DNA from: Pseudomonas berkeleyensis
Lineage (GTDB): Bacteria; Pseudomonadota; Gammaproteobacteria; Pseudomonadales; Pseudomonadaceae
DNA: 64,000 nt
Reading direction: 5' to 3'
Assembly (NCBI RefSeq): GCF_014109765.1
Contig: NZ_CP059139.1
Span: 5,590,113 to 5,654,112 of the forward strand
Below the pieces are notes generated by a model. That model had not been told where the DNA came from, searched no databases, and saw only the letters and a program-made list of their open reading frames with translations. Below are positions 46,086-57,143 of this stretch, one piece after another. Each line of letters starts with the position of its first letter. Position 1 is the first letter of the stretch. The position numbers and the translations under genes were made by a program.

Positions 46086-46946
46086 TTAAACCGCGGCAGC
46101 GCCGCCGACGATTTCCGAAATCTCTTGGGTGATCGCTGCCTGACGCGCCTTGTTGTAGATCAGCTGCAAATCGCTGATCAGTTCACCGGCGTTGTCGGTG
46201 GCGTTCTTCATCGCAATCATCCGCGCAGCCTGTTCAGCCGCGTTGTTCTCGACCACCGCCTGGTACACCTGCGATTCGACGTAGCGAACCATCAGGCCGT
46301 CGAGCAGCTCCTTGGCATCGGGCTCGTACAGATAGTCCCAGTGATGCTTGAGCTGTTGATCCGGATCGGCCACCAGCGGAACCAACTGCTCCACTGTAGG
46401 CTTCTGCGTCATGGTATTGATGAACTTGTTCGAGACCACGGACAGACGGTCGATGCGACCTTCGAGGTAAGCGTCGAGCATGACCTTGACACTACCGATC
46501 AGGTCGTTGATCGATGGCTCTTCACCGAGGTTGCTGATCGCAGCGACAACATTGCCACCAAAGTTGCGGAAGAATGCCGCGCCCTTGGAGCCAATCACGC
46601 AGAGATCGATCTCCACGCCTTGCTCGCGATCTTTCGCCATGTCCCTGACCAGGGCCTTGAACAGGTTGGTATTCAGACCACCGCACAGACCACGGTCACT
46701 GCTCACCACCACATAACCGGCACGCTTTACTTCGCGCTCGATCATGAAGGGATGGCGGTATTCCGGGTTGGCGTTGGCCAGATGACCAATCACCTGGCGG
46801 ATACGCTCCGCATAGGGACGGCTAGCAGCCATGCGCTGTTGAGCCTTGCGCATTTTGCTGACCGCCACTTTTTCCATGGCGCTGGTGATCTTCTGCGTGC
46901 TTTTGATGCTCGCAATCTTGCTGCGAATCTCTTTTGCGCCTGCCAT
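46086..46946 (-). CDS. atpG: F1Fo ATP synthase gamma subunit
   Basis: The 286-aa rotor shaft of F1. The N-terminal coiled-coil [27 protein letters not shown] and C-terminal helix [31 protein letters not shown] (interacting with the alpha/beta hexamer) are the family hallmarks. [11 protein letters not shown] marks the middle Rossmann-like domain. Spacings to atpA (50 bp) and atpD (30 bp) fit a single operon. Confidence 0.98.
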   Translation of the reverse strand: MAGAKEIRSKIASIKSTQKITSAMEKVAVSKMRKAQQRMAASRPYAERIRQVIGHLANANPEYRHPFMIEREVKRAGYVVVSSDRGLCGGLNTNLFKALVRDMAKDREQGVEIDLCVIGSKGAAFFRNFGGNVVAAISNLGEEPSINDLIGSVKVMLDAYLEGRIDRLSVVSNKFINTMTQKPTVEQLVPLVADPDQQLKHHWDYLYEPDAKELLDGLMVRYVESQVYQAVVENNAAEQAARMIAMKNATDNAGELISDLQLIYNKARQAAITQEISEIVGGAAAV

Positions 46947-46996
46947 TTCACACCTATCGGGTTAGCAGGCGGGCGTCTTGCGACGCCCGCTGCGGC

Positions 46997-48541
46997 TTAC
47001 CAGGTTTGGGTGGCTTTGAACTTCTCGATACCGGCTTTGATGCCAGCGTCGATTTCGTCGTTGAAGTCACCTTTCACATTGATCTTGGCCATCAGATCGG
47101 CCAGATCACGGTTGAAGTAGCTCAGCAGAGCCGCTTCGAAGGCGCCAACTTTGTTCACTTCCACGTCGGTCAGGAAGCCGCGCTCGGCAGCGTACAGAGA
47201 CACGGACATGTCGGCGATCGACATGGGCGCGTACTGCTTCTGCTTCATCAGTTCGGTAACACGTTGACCGTGCTCGAGCTGCTTGCGGGTGGCTTCGTCC
47301 AGGTCAGAAGCGAACTGGGCGAATGCTGCCAGTTCACGGTACTGAGCCAGAGCGGTACGGATACCACCGGAGAGCTTCTTGATGATCTTGGTCTGAGCTG
47401 CACCACCCACACGGGATACCGAGATACCGGCGTTGACGGCCGGACGGATACCCGAGTTGAACATGGCAGACTCCAGGAAGATCTGACCGTCGGTGATGGA
47501 AATCACGTTGGTCGGAACGAACGCGGAAACGTCGCCAGCCTGGGTTTCGATGATCGGCAGAGCGGTCAGGGAACCGGTCTTGCCAGTCACGGCGCCATTG
47601 GTGAACTTCTCGACATACTCTTCGGAAACGCGCGAAGCGCGCTCCAGCAGACGGCTGTGGAGATAGAACACGTCGCCCGGGTAGGCTTCACGGCCTGGCG
47701 GACGGCGCAGCAGCAGGGAGATCTGACGGTAAGCCACGGCCTGCTTGGACAGGTCGTCGTACACGATCAGGGCGTCTTCACCGCGGTCGCGGAAGTATTC
47801 GCCCATGGTGCAACCGGCGTACGGAGCCAGGAATTGCAGTGCGGCGGATTCCGAAGCCGAGGCGGCAACAACGATGGTGTTGGCCAGGGCGCCGGCTTCT
47901 TCCAGCTTGCGCACGACGTTGGCGATGGTCGATTGCTTCTGACCGATGGCAACGTAGACGCAGCGGATGCCGCTGTTCTTCTGGTTGATGATGGCGTCGA
48001 CTGCCAGGGCAGTCTTACCGATCTGACGGTCACCGATGATCAGCTCGCGCTGGCCACGGCCTACCGGGATCATGGCATCGACCGACTTGTAACCGGTCTG
48101 TACCGGTTGGTCGACCGACTTACGCCAGATCACGCCCGGTGCCACTTTCTCGACAGCGTCGGTAGCCTGAGCGTTGATCGGGCCTTTGCCATCGATCGGG
48201 TTACCCAGTGCGTCGACGACGCGACCCAGCAGTTCCGGACCAACCGGGACTTCCAGGATGCGGCCGGTGCACTTGGCGCTCATGCCTTCTGCAAGGCTGG
48301 TGTAAGCACCCAGTACTACGGCACCAACGGAGTCTTGCTCCAGGTTCAGTGCCATACCGTAGACGCCGTCCGGGAATTCGATCATCTCGCCGTACATAAC
48401 GTCGGCCAGACCATGAATGCGCACGATGCCGTCGGAAACGGAGACGATAGTGCCTTCGTTACGGGCTTGGGAGGCGACGTCGAGTTTCTCGATGCGCCCC
48501 TTGATGATTTCACTAATTTCGGAAGGATTGAGTTGCTGCAT
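46997..48541 (-). CDS. atpA: F1Fo ATP synthase alpha subunit
   Basis: The 514-aa alpha subunit with non-catalytic nucleotide sites. P-loop GDRQIGKTA, Walker [15 protein letters not shown] and the arginine-finger region [11 protein letters not shown] are present. The N-terminus [21 protein letters not shown] (first 20 residues bind delta) is typical. Complete, with no unusual features, in an optimised codon style. Confidence 0.99.
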   Translation of the reverse strand: MQQLNPSEISEIIKGRIEKLDVASQARNEGTIVSVSDGIVRIHGLADVMYGEMIEFPDGVYGMALNLEQDSVGAVVLGAYTSLAEGMSAKCTGRILEVPVGPELLGRVVDALGNPIDGKGPINAQATDAVEKVAPGVIWRKSVDQPVQTGYKSVDAMIPVGRGQRELIIGDRQIGKTALAVDAIINQKNSGIRCVYVAIGQKQSTIANVVRKLEEAGALANTIVVAASASESAALQFLAPYAGCTMGEYFRDRGEDALIVYDDLSKQAVAYRQISLLLRRPPGREAYPGDVFYLHSRLLERASRVSEEYVEKFTNGAVTGKTGSLTALPIIETQAGDVSAFVPTNVISITDGQIFLESAMFNSGIRPAVNAGISVSRVGGAAQTKIIKKLSGGIRTALAQYRELAAFAQFASDLDEATRKQLEHGQRVTELMKQKQYAPMSIADMSVSLYAAERGFLTDVEVNKVGAFEAALLSYFNRDLADLMAKINVKGDFNDEIDAGIKAGIEKFKATQTW

Positions 48542-48562
48542 AGCTCTGCTGCCCCTTCAAAC

Positions 48563-49099
48563 TCAAGATTTCAATGCTTCGGCCAGCTTCGCGAGTTTGC
48601 CGCGAACTGAGCCATCGATAACCAGGTCGCCGGCGCGAATCAGTACACCACCAATCAAGGTGGCATCTTCCGCGGCGTGCAGACGCACTTCTCGGCCGAG
48701 CCGTGCACTGAGAACCTTGGCGAGTTTGTCTTGCTGTTCGTCGCTCAATGCGAAGGCGCTTGTTACATCCACGTCGATCGACTTCTCCTGCTCGGCCTTG
48801 TACAGCTCGAACAGGGCGAAGATGTCCGGCAACAGGGCCAGACGGTCGTTCTCGGCGACGACATGGATGAAGTTCTGCACCTTGGCATCGAACTTGTCAC
48901 CACACACCTCAATGAAGGCGGTGGCCTTTTCTGTACTCGTCAGACGCGGGGCCTTGAGCACGCGCTGCATGGTGTCGTCGAGCGACACCGCCGCAGCCAG
49001 GCCGAGCATGGCTGACCAATTGGCCAGCTGCTGGTGAGCCTGTGCGTGCTCGAAAGCAGCCTTAGCGTAAGGTCGGGCCAGCGTGGTCAGTTCTGCCAT
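48563..49099 (-). CDS. atpH: F1Fo ATP synthase delta subunit
   Basis: The 178-aa delta subunit, top of the peripheral stalk linking F1 alpha to the b subunits. N-terminal helical bundle ([14 protein letters not shown]) and C-terminal motif [35 protein letters not shown] match the OSCP/delta family. It is 21 bp upstream of atpA and 15 bp downstream of atpF. Confidence 0.97.
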   Translation of the reverse strand: MAELTTLARPYAKAAFEHAQAHQQLANWSAMLGLAAAVSLDDTMQRVLKAPRLTSTEKATAFIEVCGDKFDAKVQNFIHVVAENDRLALLPDIFALFELYKAEQEKSIDVDVTSAFALSDEQQDKLAKVLSARLGREVRLHAAEDATLIGGVLIRAGDLVIDGSVRGKLAKLAEALKS

Positions 49100-49113
49100 G
49101 ATCGCGCCCTCGC

Positions 49114-49584
49114 TTAAATTTCGGCTGCCAGTTTGTTAACCAGCTCCGCATGCGCGTTTTGGTCGATGGATGCGCCCAGGATCTTCTCGGCGCCGCTGAC
49201 TGCCAGGCTGCCCACTTGGGCGCGCAGGGCGTCTTTGATGCCGTTGATTTCCTGTTCGATCTCGGCCTGAGCCTGAGCCTTCACACGATCCGCTTCGCCA
49301 CGAGCCTGATCACGGGCTTCGTCGACGATCTGAGTCGCGCGTTTTTTGGCTTGCTCAATGATTTCGGCGGCCTGACCTTTGGCTTCGCGAAGTTGCTGGG
49401 CCACTTTTTCGTGGGCCAGCTCCAGATCACGAGCCGCGCGGTTGGCAGCGTCCAAGCCGTCTGCGATCTTCTTCTGACGTTCCTGCAAAGCCGTAATGAC
49501 CGGAGGCCATACGAACTTCATGCAGAACAGCACGAAGATGAAGAAGGCAACGGACTGGCCAATCAGGGTTGCATTAATGTTCAC
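49114..49584 (-). CDS. atpF: F1Fo ATP synthase b subunit
   Basis: The 156-aa peripheral stalk subunit. One N-terminal membrane helix (about 5-25: [20 protein letters not shown]) is followed by [21 protein letters not shown] and a long Ala/Glu/Lys/Arg-rich coiled-coil that dimerises. The length is exactly that of E. coli subunit b. 57 bp after atpE. Confidence 0.98.
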   Translation of the reverse strand: MNINATLIGQSVAFFIFVLFCMKFVWPPVITALQERQKKIADGLDAANRAARDLELAHEKVAQQLREAKGQAAEIIEQAKKRATQIVDEARDQARGEADRVKAQAQAEIEQEINGIKDALRAQVGSLAVSGAEKILGASIDQNAHAELVNKLAAEI

Positions 49585-49640
49585 GCCAACACCTCGCTCG
49601 TTCGTTGTCCGTCACACCAATTCACTCGAAAGCGAGTGAA

Positions 49641-49964
<324 letters not shown>

Positions 49965-50032
49965 TTACTGCGTCCCCGTTACAGGGATTGTCCCGGCGGC
50001 GTCACGGGTGACACCGCGGAACGTCATGCACC

Positions 50033-51321
<1,289 letters not shown>

Positions 51322-51364
51322 CAACTGATGTCCTCGACTATCGAACGCTTTAACTCAATGAATT

Positions 51365-51380
51365 GGCATAAAAAGTGCCA
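51365..51380 (-). promoter_or_regulatory. possible sigma-54-type promoter upstream of atpI
   Basis: On the minus strand TGGCACTTTTTATGCC has the GG and GC dinucleotides 10 nt apart, as in -24/-12 promoters (consensus TGGCAC-N5-TTGCA), but with ATGCC instead of TTGCA. It would start transcription about 33 nt before atpI. The same bases also form an inverted repeat TTGGCA/TGCCAA. Housekeeping sigma-70 transcription remains likely. Confidence 0.3.
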
Positions 51381-51402
51381 ACAAAATTGCGCGCAGAGTA
51401 TA

Positions 51403-51417
51403 GGGGGCCAATCCCCC
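51403..51417 (-). terminator. GC-rich hairpin between parB and atpI
   Basis: GGGGG/CCCCC stem around CCAAT, 64 bp after the parB... side of the atpI promoter region and upstream of atpI. It has no adjoining T-tract, so termination is uncertain; it may end the mnmG-rsmG-parA-parB transcript. Confidence 0.35.
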
Positions 51418-51480
51418 CCATTCAACTGCCGGGTAGTGTTTTCCGACCATGCGCTACATGGTCAGATGTGGCGAATTGTT

Positions 51481-52350
51481 TCAGCGGATATGGGCAAGTA
51501 CGCCCTGCAATTCGTCGAGGGAGTTGTAGCGAATGACCAGCTGACCTTTGCCCTTGGAGCCGTGTTTTATCTGCACTGGCGAGCCTAGACGCTCTGCCAG
51601 GCGTTGCTCCAGACGACTGATGTCAGGGTCGGCCTTGGCTTTGGTTGGGGCCGGTTTGGCGGACAGCCACTGGCGAACCAGGGCTTCGGTCTGGCGAACG
51701 GTGAGGCCGCGTGCGACAACGTGTCGCGCAGCTTCGACCTGTTGTTCGAGGGGCAAACCGAGCAATGCACGGGCATGTCCCATTTCCAGATCGCCATGGG
51801 CAAGCAGCGTCTTTATCTCTTCCGGCAGGGCGATCAGACGCAGCAGGTTGGTCACGGTGACGCGGGACTTGCCGACGGCATCGGCGACCTGCTGCTGAGT
51901 CAGCTCGAATTCCTGTTGCAGCCTCTGCAGGGCAACCGCTTCCTCGATTGGATTGAGGTCTTCGCGCTGGATGTTCTCGATCAGTGCCATGGCGATGGCC
52001 GCTTCATCGGGCAGCTCACGCACCATGGCCGGAATCTTGTCCTGGCCGGCCAGTTGACTGGCACGCCAGCGCCGCTCACCGGCGACGATTTCGAAACGAC
52101 CACCGCCAATCGGACGCAACACGATGGGTTGCATGACGCCCTGAGCACGGATCGAGGCAGCGAGTTCTTCCAGCGCGGTCTGATCCATGTCGCGACGCGG
52201 CTGGTACTTGCCACGCTGGATCAGATCCAGCGGCACGTACTGCAGTTCACGGGTGTCGGCCTGGGCGGCCTCTTCCTGCAATGCGCCAACGGTGTTGCCG
52301 CCGAGCAGGGCGTCCAGACCTCGACCCAGACCTCGTTTCTTCGCAGCCAT
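51481..52350 (-). CDS. parB: chromosome partitioning protein ParB
   Basis: A 289-aa ParB/Spo0J protein that loads on parS as a CTP-dependent clamp and guides origin segregation. The N-terminal KKRGLGRGLDALLGG box binds and stimulates ParA. GERRWRASQLAG is the CTP-binding motif, and TQQQVADAVGKSRVTVTNLLRLI the helix-turn-helix for parS. The C-terminal dimerisation domain ends SLDELQGVLAHIR. Twelve bp after parA. A matching parS core lies in this window within cobW. Confidence 0.97.
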   Translation of the reverse strand: MAAKKRGLGRGLDALLGGNTVGALQEEAAQADTRELQYVPLDLIQRGKYQPRRDMDQTALEELAASIRAQGVMQPIVLRPIGGGRFEIVAGERRWRASQLAGQDKIPAMVRELPDEAAIAMALIENIQREDLNPIEEAVALQRLQQEFELTQQQVADAVGKSRVTVTNLLRLIALPEEIKTLLAHGDLEMGHARALLGLPLEQQVEAARHVVARGLTVRQTEALVRQWLSAKPAPTKAKADPDISRLEQRLAERLGSPVQIKHGSKGKGQLVIRYNSLDELQGVLAHIR

Positions 52351-52362
52351 GCGGATGTTCCT

Positions 52363-53151
52363 TTAAGCGGTAGCGGTTTTCGCGGCAGCGCGCTGACGGC
52401 GCACCAGCTCGCCTGCCAGCGCCAGGTAGGCGATGGCACCACGGGATTGTTTGTCGTAGACCAGCGCCGGCATGCCGAAGCTCGGCGCCTCGGCCAGGCG
52501 CACGTTGCGCGGGATCACGGCGTCATACAGCTTGTCGCCGAAATGCTGCTTGAGCTGAGCGGTAACGTCGTTGGTCAGGCTGATGCGCGGGTCGTACATG
52601 GTGCGCAGCAGACCTTCGATCTGCAGCTTGGGATTGAGCAGTTGGGCGATGCGCTGGATGCTGTTGACCAGGTCGCTCAAGCCCTCGAGCGCGTAGTACT
52701 CGCACTGCATGGGGATGATCACGCCATCGGCGGCGACCAGGGCGTTGATGGTCAGCATGTTCAGCGATGGCGGGCAGTCGATGAGGATGTAGTCGTAGTT
52801 CTCGCGGATCGGCGCCAGGGCATAGCGCAGGCGGCTCTCCTTCATCTTCATTTCCAGCAGTGCGACTTCTGCAGCGGTCAGGTCACGGTTGGCCGGCAGC
52901 AATTGATAGCCGCCGTGCTCGGAGAACTGCATGGCCTGACTCAGGTCGCATTCGCCGATCAACACGTCATAGATCGAATGCTCCAGAGCATGCTTGTCGA
53001 CACCACTGCCCATGGTGGCGTTGCCCTGTGGGTCGAGGTCGATCAGCAGCACACGCCGCTTGGTCGCCACCAGTGAAGCAGCCAGGTTGATGCACGTCGT
53101 GGTTTTGCCCACGCCGCCTTTCTGATTGGCGATCGCGAATACCTTGGCCAT
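52363..53151 (-). CDS. parA: chromosome partitioning ATPase ParA
   Basis: A 262-aa Walker-type ATPase (Soj/ParA). The deviant Walker A KGGVGKTT opens the protein (AIANQKGGVGKTTTCINLAASL), Walker A' is LLIDLDPQGNATMG and Walker B is YILIDCPPSLNMLT. It drives ParB-parS complexes apart over the nucleoid. ATG 53151 matches the MAKVFAIANQKGG start; a longer frame toward rsmG is not supported. Lies in the gidA-gidB-parA-parB order typical of the bacterial origin. Confidence 0.97.
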   Translation of the reverse strand: MAKVFAIANQKGGVGKTTTCINLAASLVATKRRVLLIDLDPQGNATMGSGVDKHALEHSIYDVLIGECDLSQAMQFSEHGGYQLLPANRDLTAAEVALLEMKMKESRLRYALAPIRENYDYILIDCPPSLNMLTINALVAADGVIIPMQCEYYALEGLSDLVNSIQRIAQLLNPKLQIEGLLRTMYDPRISLTNDVTAQLKQHFGDKLYDAVIPRNVRLAEAPSFGMPALVYDKQSRGAIAYLALAGELVRRQRAAAKTATA

Positions 53152-53162
53152 CTTCTTTCCCC

Positions 53163-53807
53163 TTAGACCGAGCGACGCAGTATCAACAGATGGCGTTGGC
53201 CTTGGCAACCGGGAACCCGCAGTACATGCGTGGCACTGAGACGGAAGTCCGCCGGCAGCGCCTGCAACTCGTCATCCGGGTGCACGCCTTTCATCGCCAG
53301 CCAGTGGGTTTCTGCACTGCCGAGGTGGCGCGTCCAGTTGCTGAAGTCATCTAGGCTGCTGAATGCACGCGAGCTGATGCCGTTAAAAGGCTGCTCGGGT
53401 CGATACGCCTCGACCCGGTTGTGGACAACCTCGAGGTTGGCGAGTTTCAGCTCCAGTTTGACCTGGGTGAGAAAGCGGGTCTTCTTGCCGTTGGAATCGA
53501 GCAAGGTGAAACGCCGCTCGGGGAACATGATCGCTAGCGGCACGCCGGGCATGCCGCCGCCGCTGCCAACGTCCAGCCAGTTATCCCCAAGCTCGGCGAC
53601 GAAGGGCACCACCGACAGGCTGTCGAGCAGATGGCGTGACACCATCTCGTCAGGGTTGCGCACGGCGGTGAGGTTGTAGGCCTTGTTCCACTTGATCAGC
53701 AGGCCCAGGTAGGCGAGCAGTTGCTCCTGCTGCTGCGCGCTGAGCTCGATGCCAAGCTCGCGGGCGCCCTGGATCAGTTCTTCGGCATGACGCTGGGTAA
53801 CCGACAT
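53163..53807 (-). CDS. rsmG: 16S rRNA (guanine527-N7)-methyltransferase RsmG
   Basis: A 214-aa SAM-dependent enzyme methylating G527 of 16S rRNA (formerly GidB). The SAM motif [21 protein letters not shown] lies around residue 75, followed by [29 protein letters not shown] before it is conserved. Its ATG overlaps the mnmG stop by one base (TGATG), so the two are coupled. 11 bp before parA. Confidence 0.97.
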   Translation of the reverse strand: MSVTQRHAEELIQGARELGIELSAQQQEQLLAYLGLLIKWNKAYNLTAVRNPDEMVSRHLLDSLSVVPFVAELGDNWLDVGSGGGMPGVPLAIMFPERRFTLLDSNGKKTRFLTQVKLELKLANLEVVHNRVEAYRPEQPFNGISSRAFSSLDDFSNWTRHLGSAETHWLAMKGVHPDDELQALPADFRLSATHVLRVPGCQGQRHLLILRRSV

Positions 53808-55702
53808 CAGGCGCTCTGCTCCAGCTTCTGGCCGGCGCTGCGCTTTTTCAGGTGAATCAGCAACAGGGAAATCGCCGCAGGCGTGACGCCTGGGATGCGA
53901 CCAGCCTGGCCAAGCGTGGCGGGACGGGTGTTGCCCAGTTTGAACTGGATCTCCTTGGACAGCCCGGAAATGCTGCTGTAGTCCAGATCCTCCGGCAGCT
54001 TGGTGTCCTCGCTGGCACGCAGCTTGGCGATTTCTTCCTGCTGGCGATCGATGTAACCAGCGTACTTGGTCTTGATCTCGACCTGCTCGGCAACCTGATT
54101 GTCCAGAACCGGCGACTCGGTCACTTCGGCCAGACCGGCATAATCGATCTCCGGGCGGGCAAGCAGGTTGAGCAGGTTGTATTCGTGAGCCAGCGGCGTA
54201 CCGAAACGTGCGGCGATGGCATCGCCCTGTGGCGTGCCCGGGCGCACCCAGGTGCTCTTCAGGCGCTGCTCTTCCTGCACGATGCCTTCGCGCTTGGCCT
54301 CGAAGGCCGCCCAGCGCTCGTCATCGACCAGACCCAGCTCGCGACCTTTCTCGGTCAGGCGCAGGTCAGCGTTGTCTTCGCGCAGGATCAGCCGGTACTC
54401 GGCACGCGAGGTGAACATGCGGTACGGCTCCTGGGTGCCCAGGGTAATCAGGTCGTCGACCAGCACACCGATGTAAGCCTCGTCGCGACGCGGACACCAG
54501 GATTCCTTGCCCTGCGCGCGCAGCGCGGCGTTACAGCCAGCGAGCAGGCCCTGGGCACCGGCTTCTTCGTAACCAGTGGTGCCGTTGATCTGCCCGGCGA
54601 AGAACAGACCACCGATGACCTTGGTCTCGAGGCTGTACTTCAGGTCGCGCGGATCGAAGTAGTCATACTCGATGGCATAGCCGGGACGCACGATGTGGGC
54701 GTTCTCCATGCCACGGATGCTGCGCACGATCTGCAGCTGCACGTCGAACGGCAGCGAGGTGGAGATGCCATTGGGATACAGCTCGTGGGTGGTCAGGCCT
54801 TCCGGCTCGATGAACACCTGGTGGCTGTCCTTATCGGCAAAACGGTGGATCTTGTCCTCGATCGACGGGCAATAACGCGGGCCCACACCTTCGATCACAC
54901 CGGAGTACATCGGCGAACGGTCGAGGTTGGCGGCGATGATCTCGTGGGTGCGCGCGTTGGTGTGGGTGATCCAGCAACTGATCTGCTTGGGCTGCTGCTC
55001 ACGCTTGCCGAGGAAGGACATCAGCGGCGTCGGTGTATCACCAGGCTGCTCGGTCATCACCGAGAAGTCCACGGAGCGGCCATCGATGCGCGGTGGTGTA
55101 CCAGTCTTCAGACGGCCAACGCGCAACGGCAGCTCGCGCAGACGGTGAGCCAGGGCGATGGAGGGTGGATCGCCGGCGCGACCACCGGAGTAGTTCTGCA
55201 GGCCAATGTGGATAAGTCCACCAAGGAACGTGCCTGTGGTCAAAACCACGGAATCCGCGTGGAACCTGAGCCCCATCTGGGTGACGACACCTTTGACTTG
55301 CGCGTTTTCCACAATCAGGTCATCAGCGGCCTGTTGAAAAATCCACAGGTTGGCCTGGTTCTCGAGAATTTCCCGTACGGCAGCCTTGTACAGAACACGA
55401 TCAGCCTGCGCACGGGTGGCGCGCACGGCCGGGCCTTTACGACTGTTGAGAATGCGGAACTGGATGCCGCCCTTGTCGGTAGCGGTGGCCATGGCGCCAC
55501 CGAGGGCATCGATTTCCTTGACCAGATGACTCTTGCCGATACCACCGATGGCCGGGTTGCAGCTCATCTGGCCAAGCGTCTCGACATTGTGGGTCAACAG
55601 CAAGGTCTTCACGCCCATGCGTGCCGCCGCCAGAGCGGCCTCGGTACCGGCATGACCGCCACCGATCACGATCACGTCAAAACGGGAAGGGAAATCCACC
55701 AC
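53807..55702 (-). CDS. mnmG: tRNA uridine-5-carboxymethylaminomethyl modification protein MnmG
   Basis: A 631-aa FAD-binding protein (formerly GidA) which, with MnmE, places the carboxymethylaminomethyl group on U34 of certain tRNAs. The FAD motif [19 protein letters not shown] is near the N-terminus, with the family segments [21 protein letters not shown] and [27 protein letters not shown] complete C-terminal domain ends after [12 protein letters not shown]. First gene of mnmG-rsmG-parA-parB. Unusually, mnmE is not adjacent: an accessory cassette lies between them. Confidence 0.98.
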   Translation of the reverse strand: MVDFPSRFDVIVIGGGHAGTEAALAAARMGVKTLLLTHNVETLGQMSCNPAIGGIGKSHLVKEIDALGGAMATATDKGGIQFRILNSRKGPAVRATRAQADRVLYKAAVREILENQANLWIFQQAADDLIVENAQVKGVVTQMGLRFHADSVVLTTGTFLGGLIHIGLQNYSGGRAGDPPSIALAHRLRELPLRVGRLKTGTPPRIDGRSVDFSVMTEQPGDTPTPLMSFLGKREQQPKQISCWITHTNARTHEIIAANLDRSPMYSGVIEGVGPRYCPSIEDKIHRFADKDSHQVFIEPEGLTTHELYPNGISTSLPFDVQLQIVRSIRGMENAHIVRPGYAIEYDYFDPRDLKYSLETKVIGGLFFAGQINGTTGYEEAGAQGLLAGCNAALRAQGKESWCPRRDEAYIGVLVDDLITLGTQEPYRMFTSRAEYRLILREDNADLRLTEKGRELGLVDDERWAAFEAKREGIVQEEQRLKSTWVRPGTPQGDAIAARFGTPLAHEYNLLNLLARPEIDYAGLAEVTESPVLDNQVAEQVEIKTKYAGYIDRQQEEIAKLRASEDTKLPEDLDYSSISGLSKEIQFKLGNTRPATLGQAGRIPGVTPAAISLLLIHLKKRSAGQKLEQSA

Positions 55703-56122
55703 GCACCTCGTGCCTGTTGAGAAGGGGTCTGAAAGAAAGGCGGCAAGTATAGGGACTTAAGCCTCCTGAATGAAGCCTTCTGCACAAAAAATAGCCAGCT
55801 CGATGGATTGGGCAAGCGCTCTTTCCCCAGACCTGTTCACCCGGGTTTGGCCTGTGAGCTTATAAAGAATAAGAAGAGAGAATTTTTATAAAGCTTGTTC
55901 TTTATGTTTATGTATAGAGAACAGTCTTTCTGTGGATAAGGTTCTACAGCCCTTTTATTACAAGGTATTCAGCTCAGCATAAGCCTGTGCCATTCCTGCC
56001 CGGAACCGCTGGGAAAGCTGCTGAACCCCTGTGTATGAAAGGGGCTGTTATGCACAGGGGGATTTACACCCAGCTTTGTCAGAGGCTTATGGACTGGGCT
56101 CAGGGGCGGTTTTCCACAGGGT
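55703..56122. other. 420-bp AT-rich region upstream of mnmG
   Basis: Carries the mnmG promoter region. It has a strongly AT-rich stretch at about 55855-55920, a perfect DnaA box (55931-55939) and several near boxes (ending -CCACA or -CACAG) around 56030-56120. A 27-bp window (about 55890-55916) is 21/27 identical to one in oriC (about 63610-63636). No gene is evident. It may be an origin-like relic or regulatory segment. Confidence 0.5.
55931..55939 (-). promoter_or_regulatory. perfect DnaA box upstream of mnmG
   Basis: TGTGGATAA, the reverse complement of TTATCCACA, beside the AT-rich stretch. DnaA binding here could link mnmG expression or local unwinding to replication initiation. Confidence 0.6.
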
Positions 56123-57049
56123 TCACGCGGCTGTTAATTGATCCTTGGCGACGTTGCCATGGCCTGCGAATACCCGGGCACAGAGGAAATCGATCAGCAC
56201 GCGAACCTTGGGGGACGGGTGTTTGCTCGAGGGCCAGAGGATGTTGAAGGTATTCGTCCGTCGCGCCTGGTCGGGCAAGACCCGGCACAGGCTGCCGTCC
56301 GCCAGGTGGCTGAGCACCGAGAAGTCCGGCAGGCAGGCGATGCCACGGCCCTGGCGGGCAAAGCAGACGCGGGTTTCGATGTTGTTGCAGATCATCGAGG
56401 TGGGGAGCTGGATTTCCGCTTCGCCTTCGGTGAGCTGCAACGGCCAGGTTTCCAGCTTGCCGCTGTTGGGAAAGCGGTAATGCAGGCAGAGATGCTCGCG
56501 CAGATCGGCTGGGGATCGGGGTGTGCCGTGCAATTGCAGGTAGGCGGGAGACGCGACCAGCATCAATTCGAATGAGCCGAGATGACGGGCCGAAAGGCGT
56601 GAATCCGATGGCGTGCCGGTACGCACCACGGCGTCGAAACCTTCTTCGATGACATCCACCAGGCGGTCGCTGAAGTCCAGATCCAGCTCGATGTCCGGAT
56701 AGGTCGCCATGAACTCGCCGAGCACCGGCAGAACCAGAGAGCTGACCAGTGGCAGGCTCACCCGCAACTTGCCGCGAGGCGATCCCGACGCCTGGGAGAG
56801 TTCCTGTTCGGCGGCTTCGATCTCCGCCAGGATTCGCCGGCTGCGTTCAAGAAACAGTCGGCCTTCGGCGGTAAGGGTGATGCTCCGTGTGCTGCGGTGA
56901 AACAGTCGTACGCCGAGCTTTTCCTCGAGGCGGGCGACGCTCTTGCCGACCGCGGACGCGGAAACCCCGAGCAGCCTTCCCGCCGCCACGAAGCTGCGGG
57001 TTTCGGCAACCTGCACGAACACGTTGAAACCGTTGAGGCTGTCCATCAT
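56123..57049 (-). CDS. LysR family regulator in mnmG-mnmE insertion
   Basis: A 308-aa LysR-type regulator. HTH at about 17-40 (ETRSFVAAGRLLGVSASAVGKSVARLEEKLG), followed by RLFHRSTRSITLTAEG. The effector-binding domain starts at about residue 90 (GKLRVSLPLVSSLVLPVL). GGGGGA precedes two adjacent ATGs, so the start may be one codon later (57046). It is divergent from a serine hydrolase-MFS pair 94 bp away, with an inverted repeat between, suggesting local control. Confidence 0.9.
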   Translation of the reverse strand: MMDSLNGFNVFVQVAETRSFVAAGRLLGVSASAVGKSVARLEEKLGVRLFHRSTRSITLTAEGRLFLERSRRILAEIEAAEQELSQASGSPRGKLRVSLPLVSSLVLPVLGEFMATYPDIELDLDFSDRLVDVIEEGFDAVVRTGTPSDSRLSARHLGSFELMLVASPAYLQLHGTPRSPADLREHLCLHYRFPNSGKLETWPLQLTEGEAEIQLPTSMICNNIETRVCFARQGRGIACLPDFSVLSHLADGSLCRVLPDQARRTNTFNILWPSSKHPSPKVRVLIDFLCARVFAGHGNVAKDQLTAA

Positions 57050-57071
57050 TCCCCCTTATTGCGGACGTTTA

Positions 57072-57090
57072 TTTCCGTACTACTAGGAAA
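57072..57090. promoter_or_regulatory. candidate LysR-type operator
   Basis: TTTCC and GGAAA form an inverted repeat separated by 9 bp, in the 94-bp gap between the divergent LysR gene and the serine hydrolase gene. Its placement suits a LysR autoregulatory/activation site. Confidence 0.4.
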
Positions 57091-57143
57091 TCTATCCTAC
57101 TTTTTCTCCAATCATCCGCTTCTTATCGTCTCGGCAGGCTTTT

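Noticed and set aside
53852..55720. Long open frame (about 620 codons) opposite mnmG
   Set aside because: It mirrors mnmG codons in antisense; there is no ribosome-binding site, and its composition (Gln/His/Val-rich) reflects the GC-rich opposite strand.
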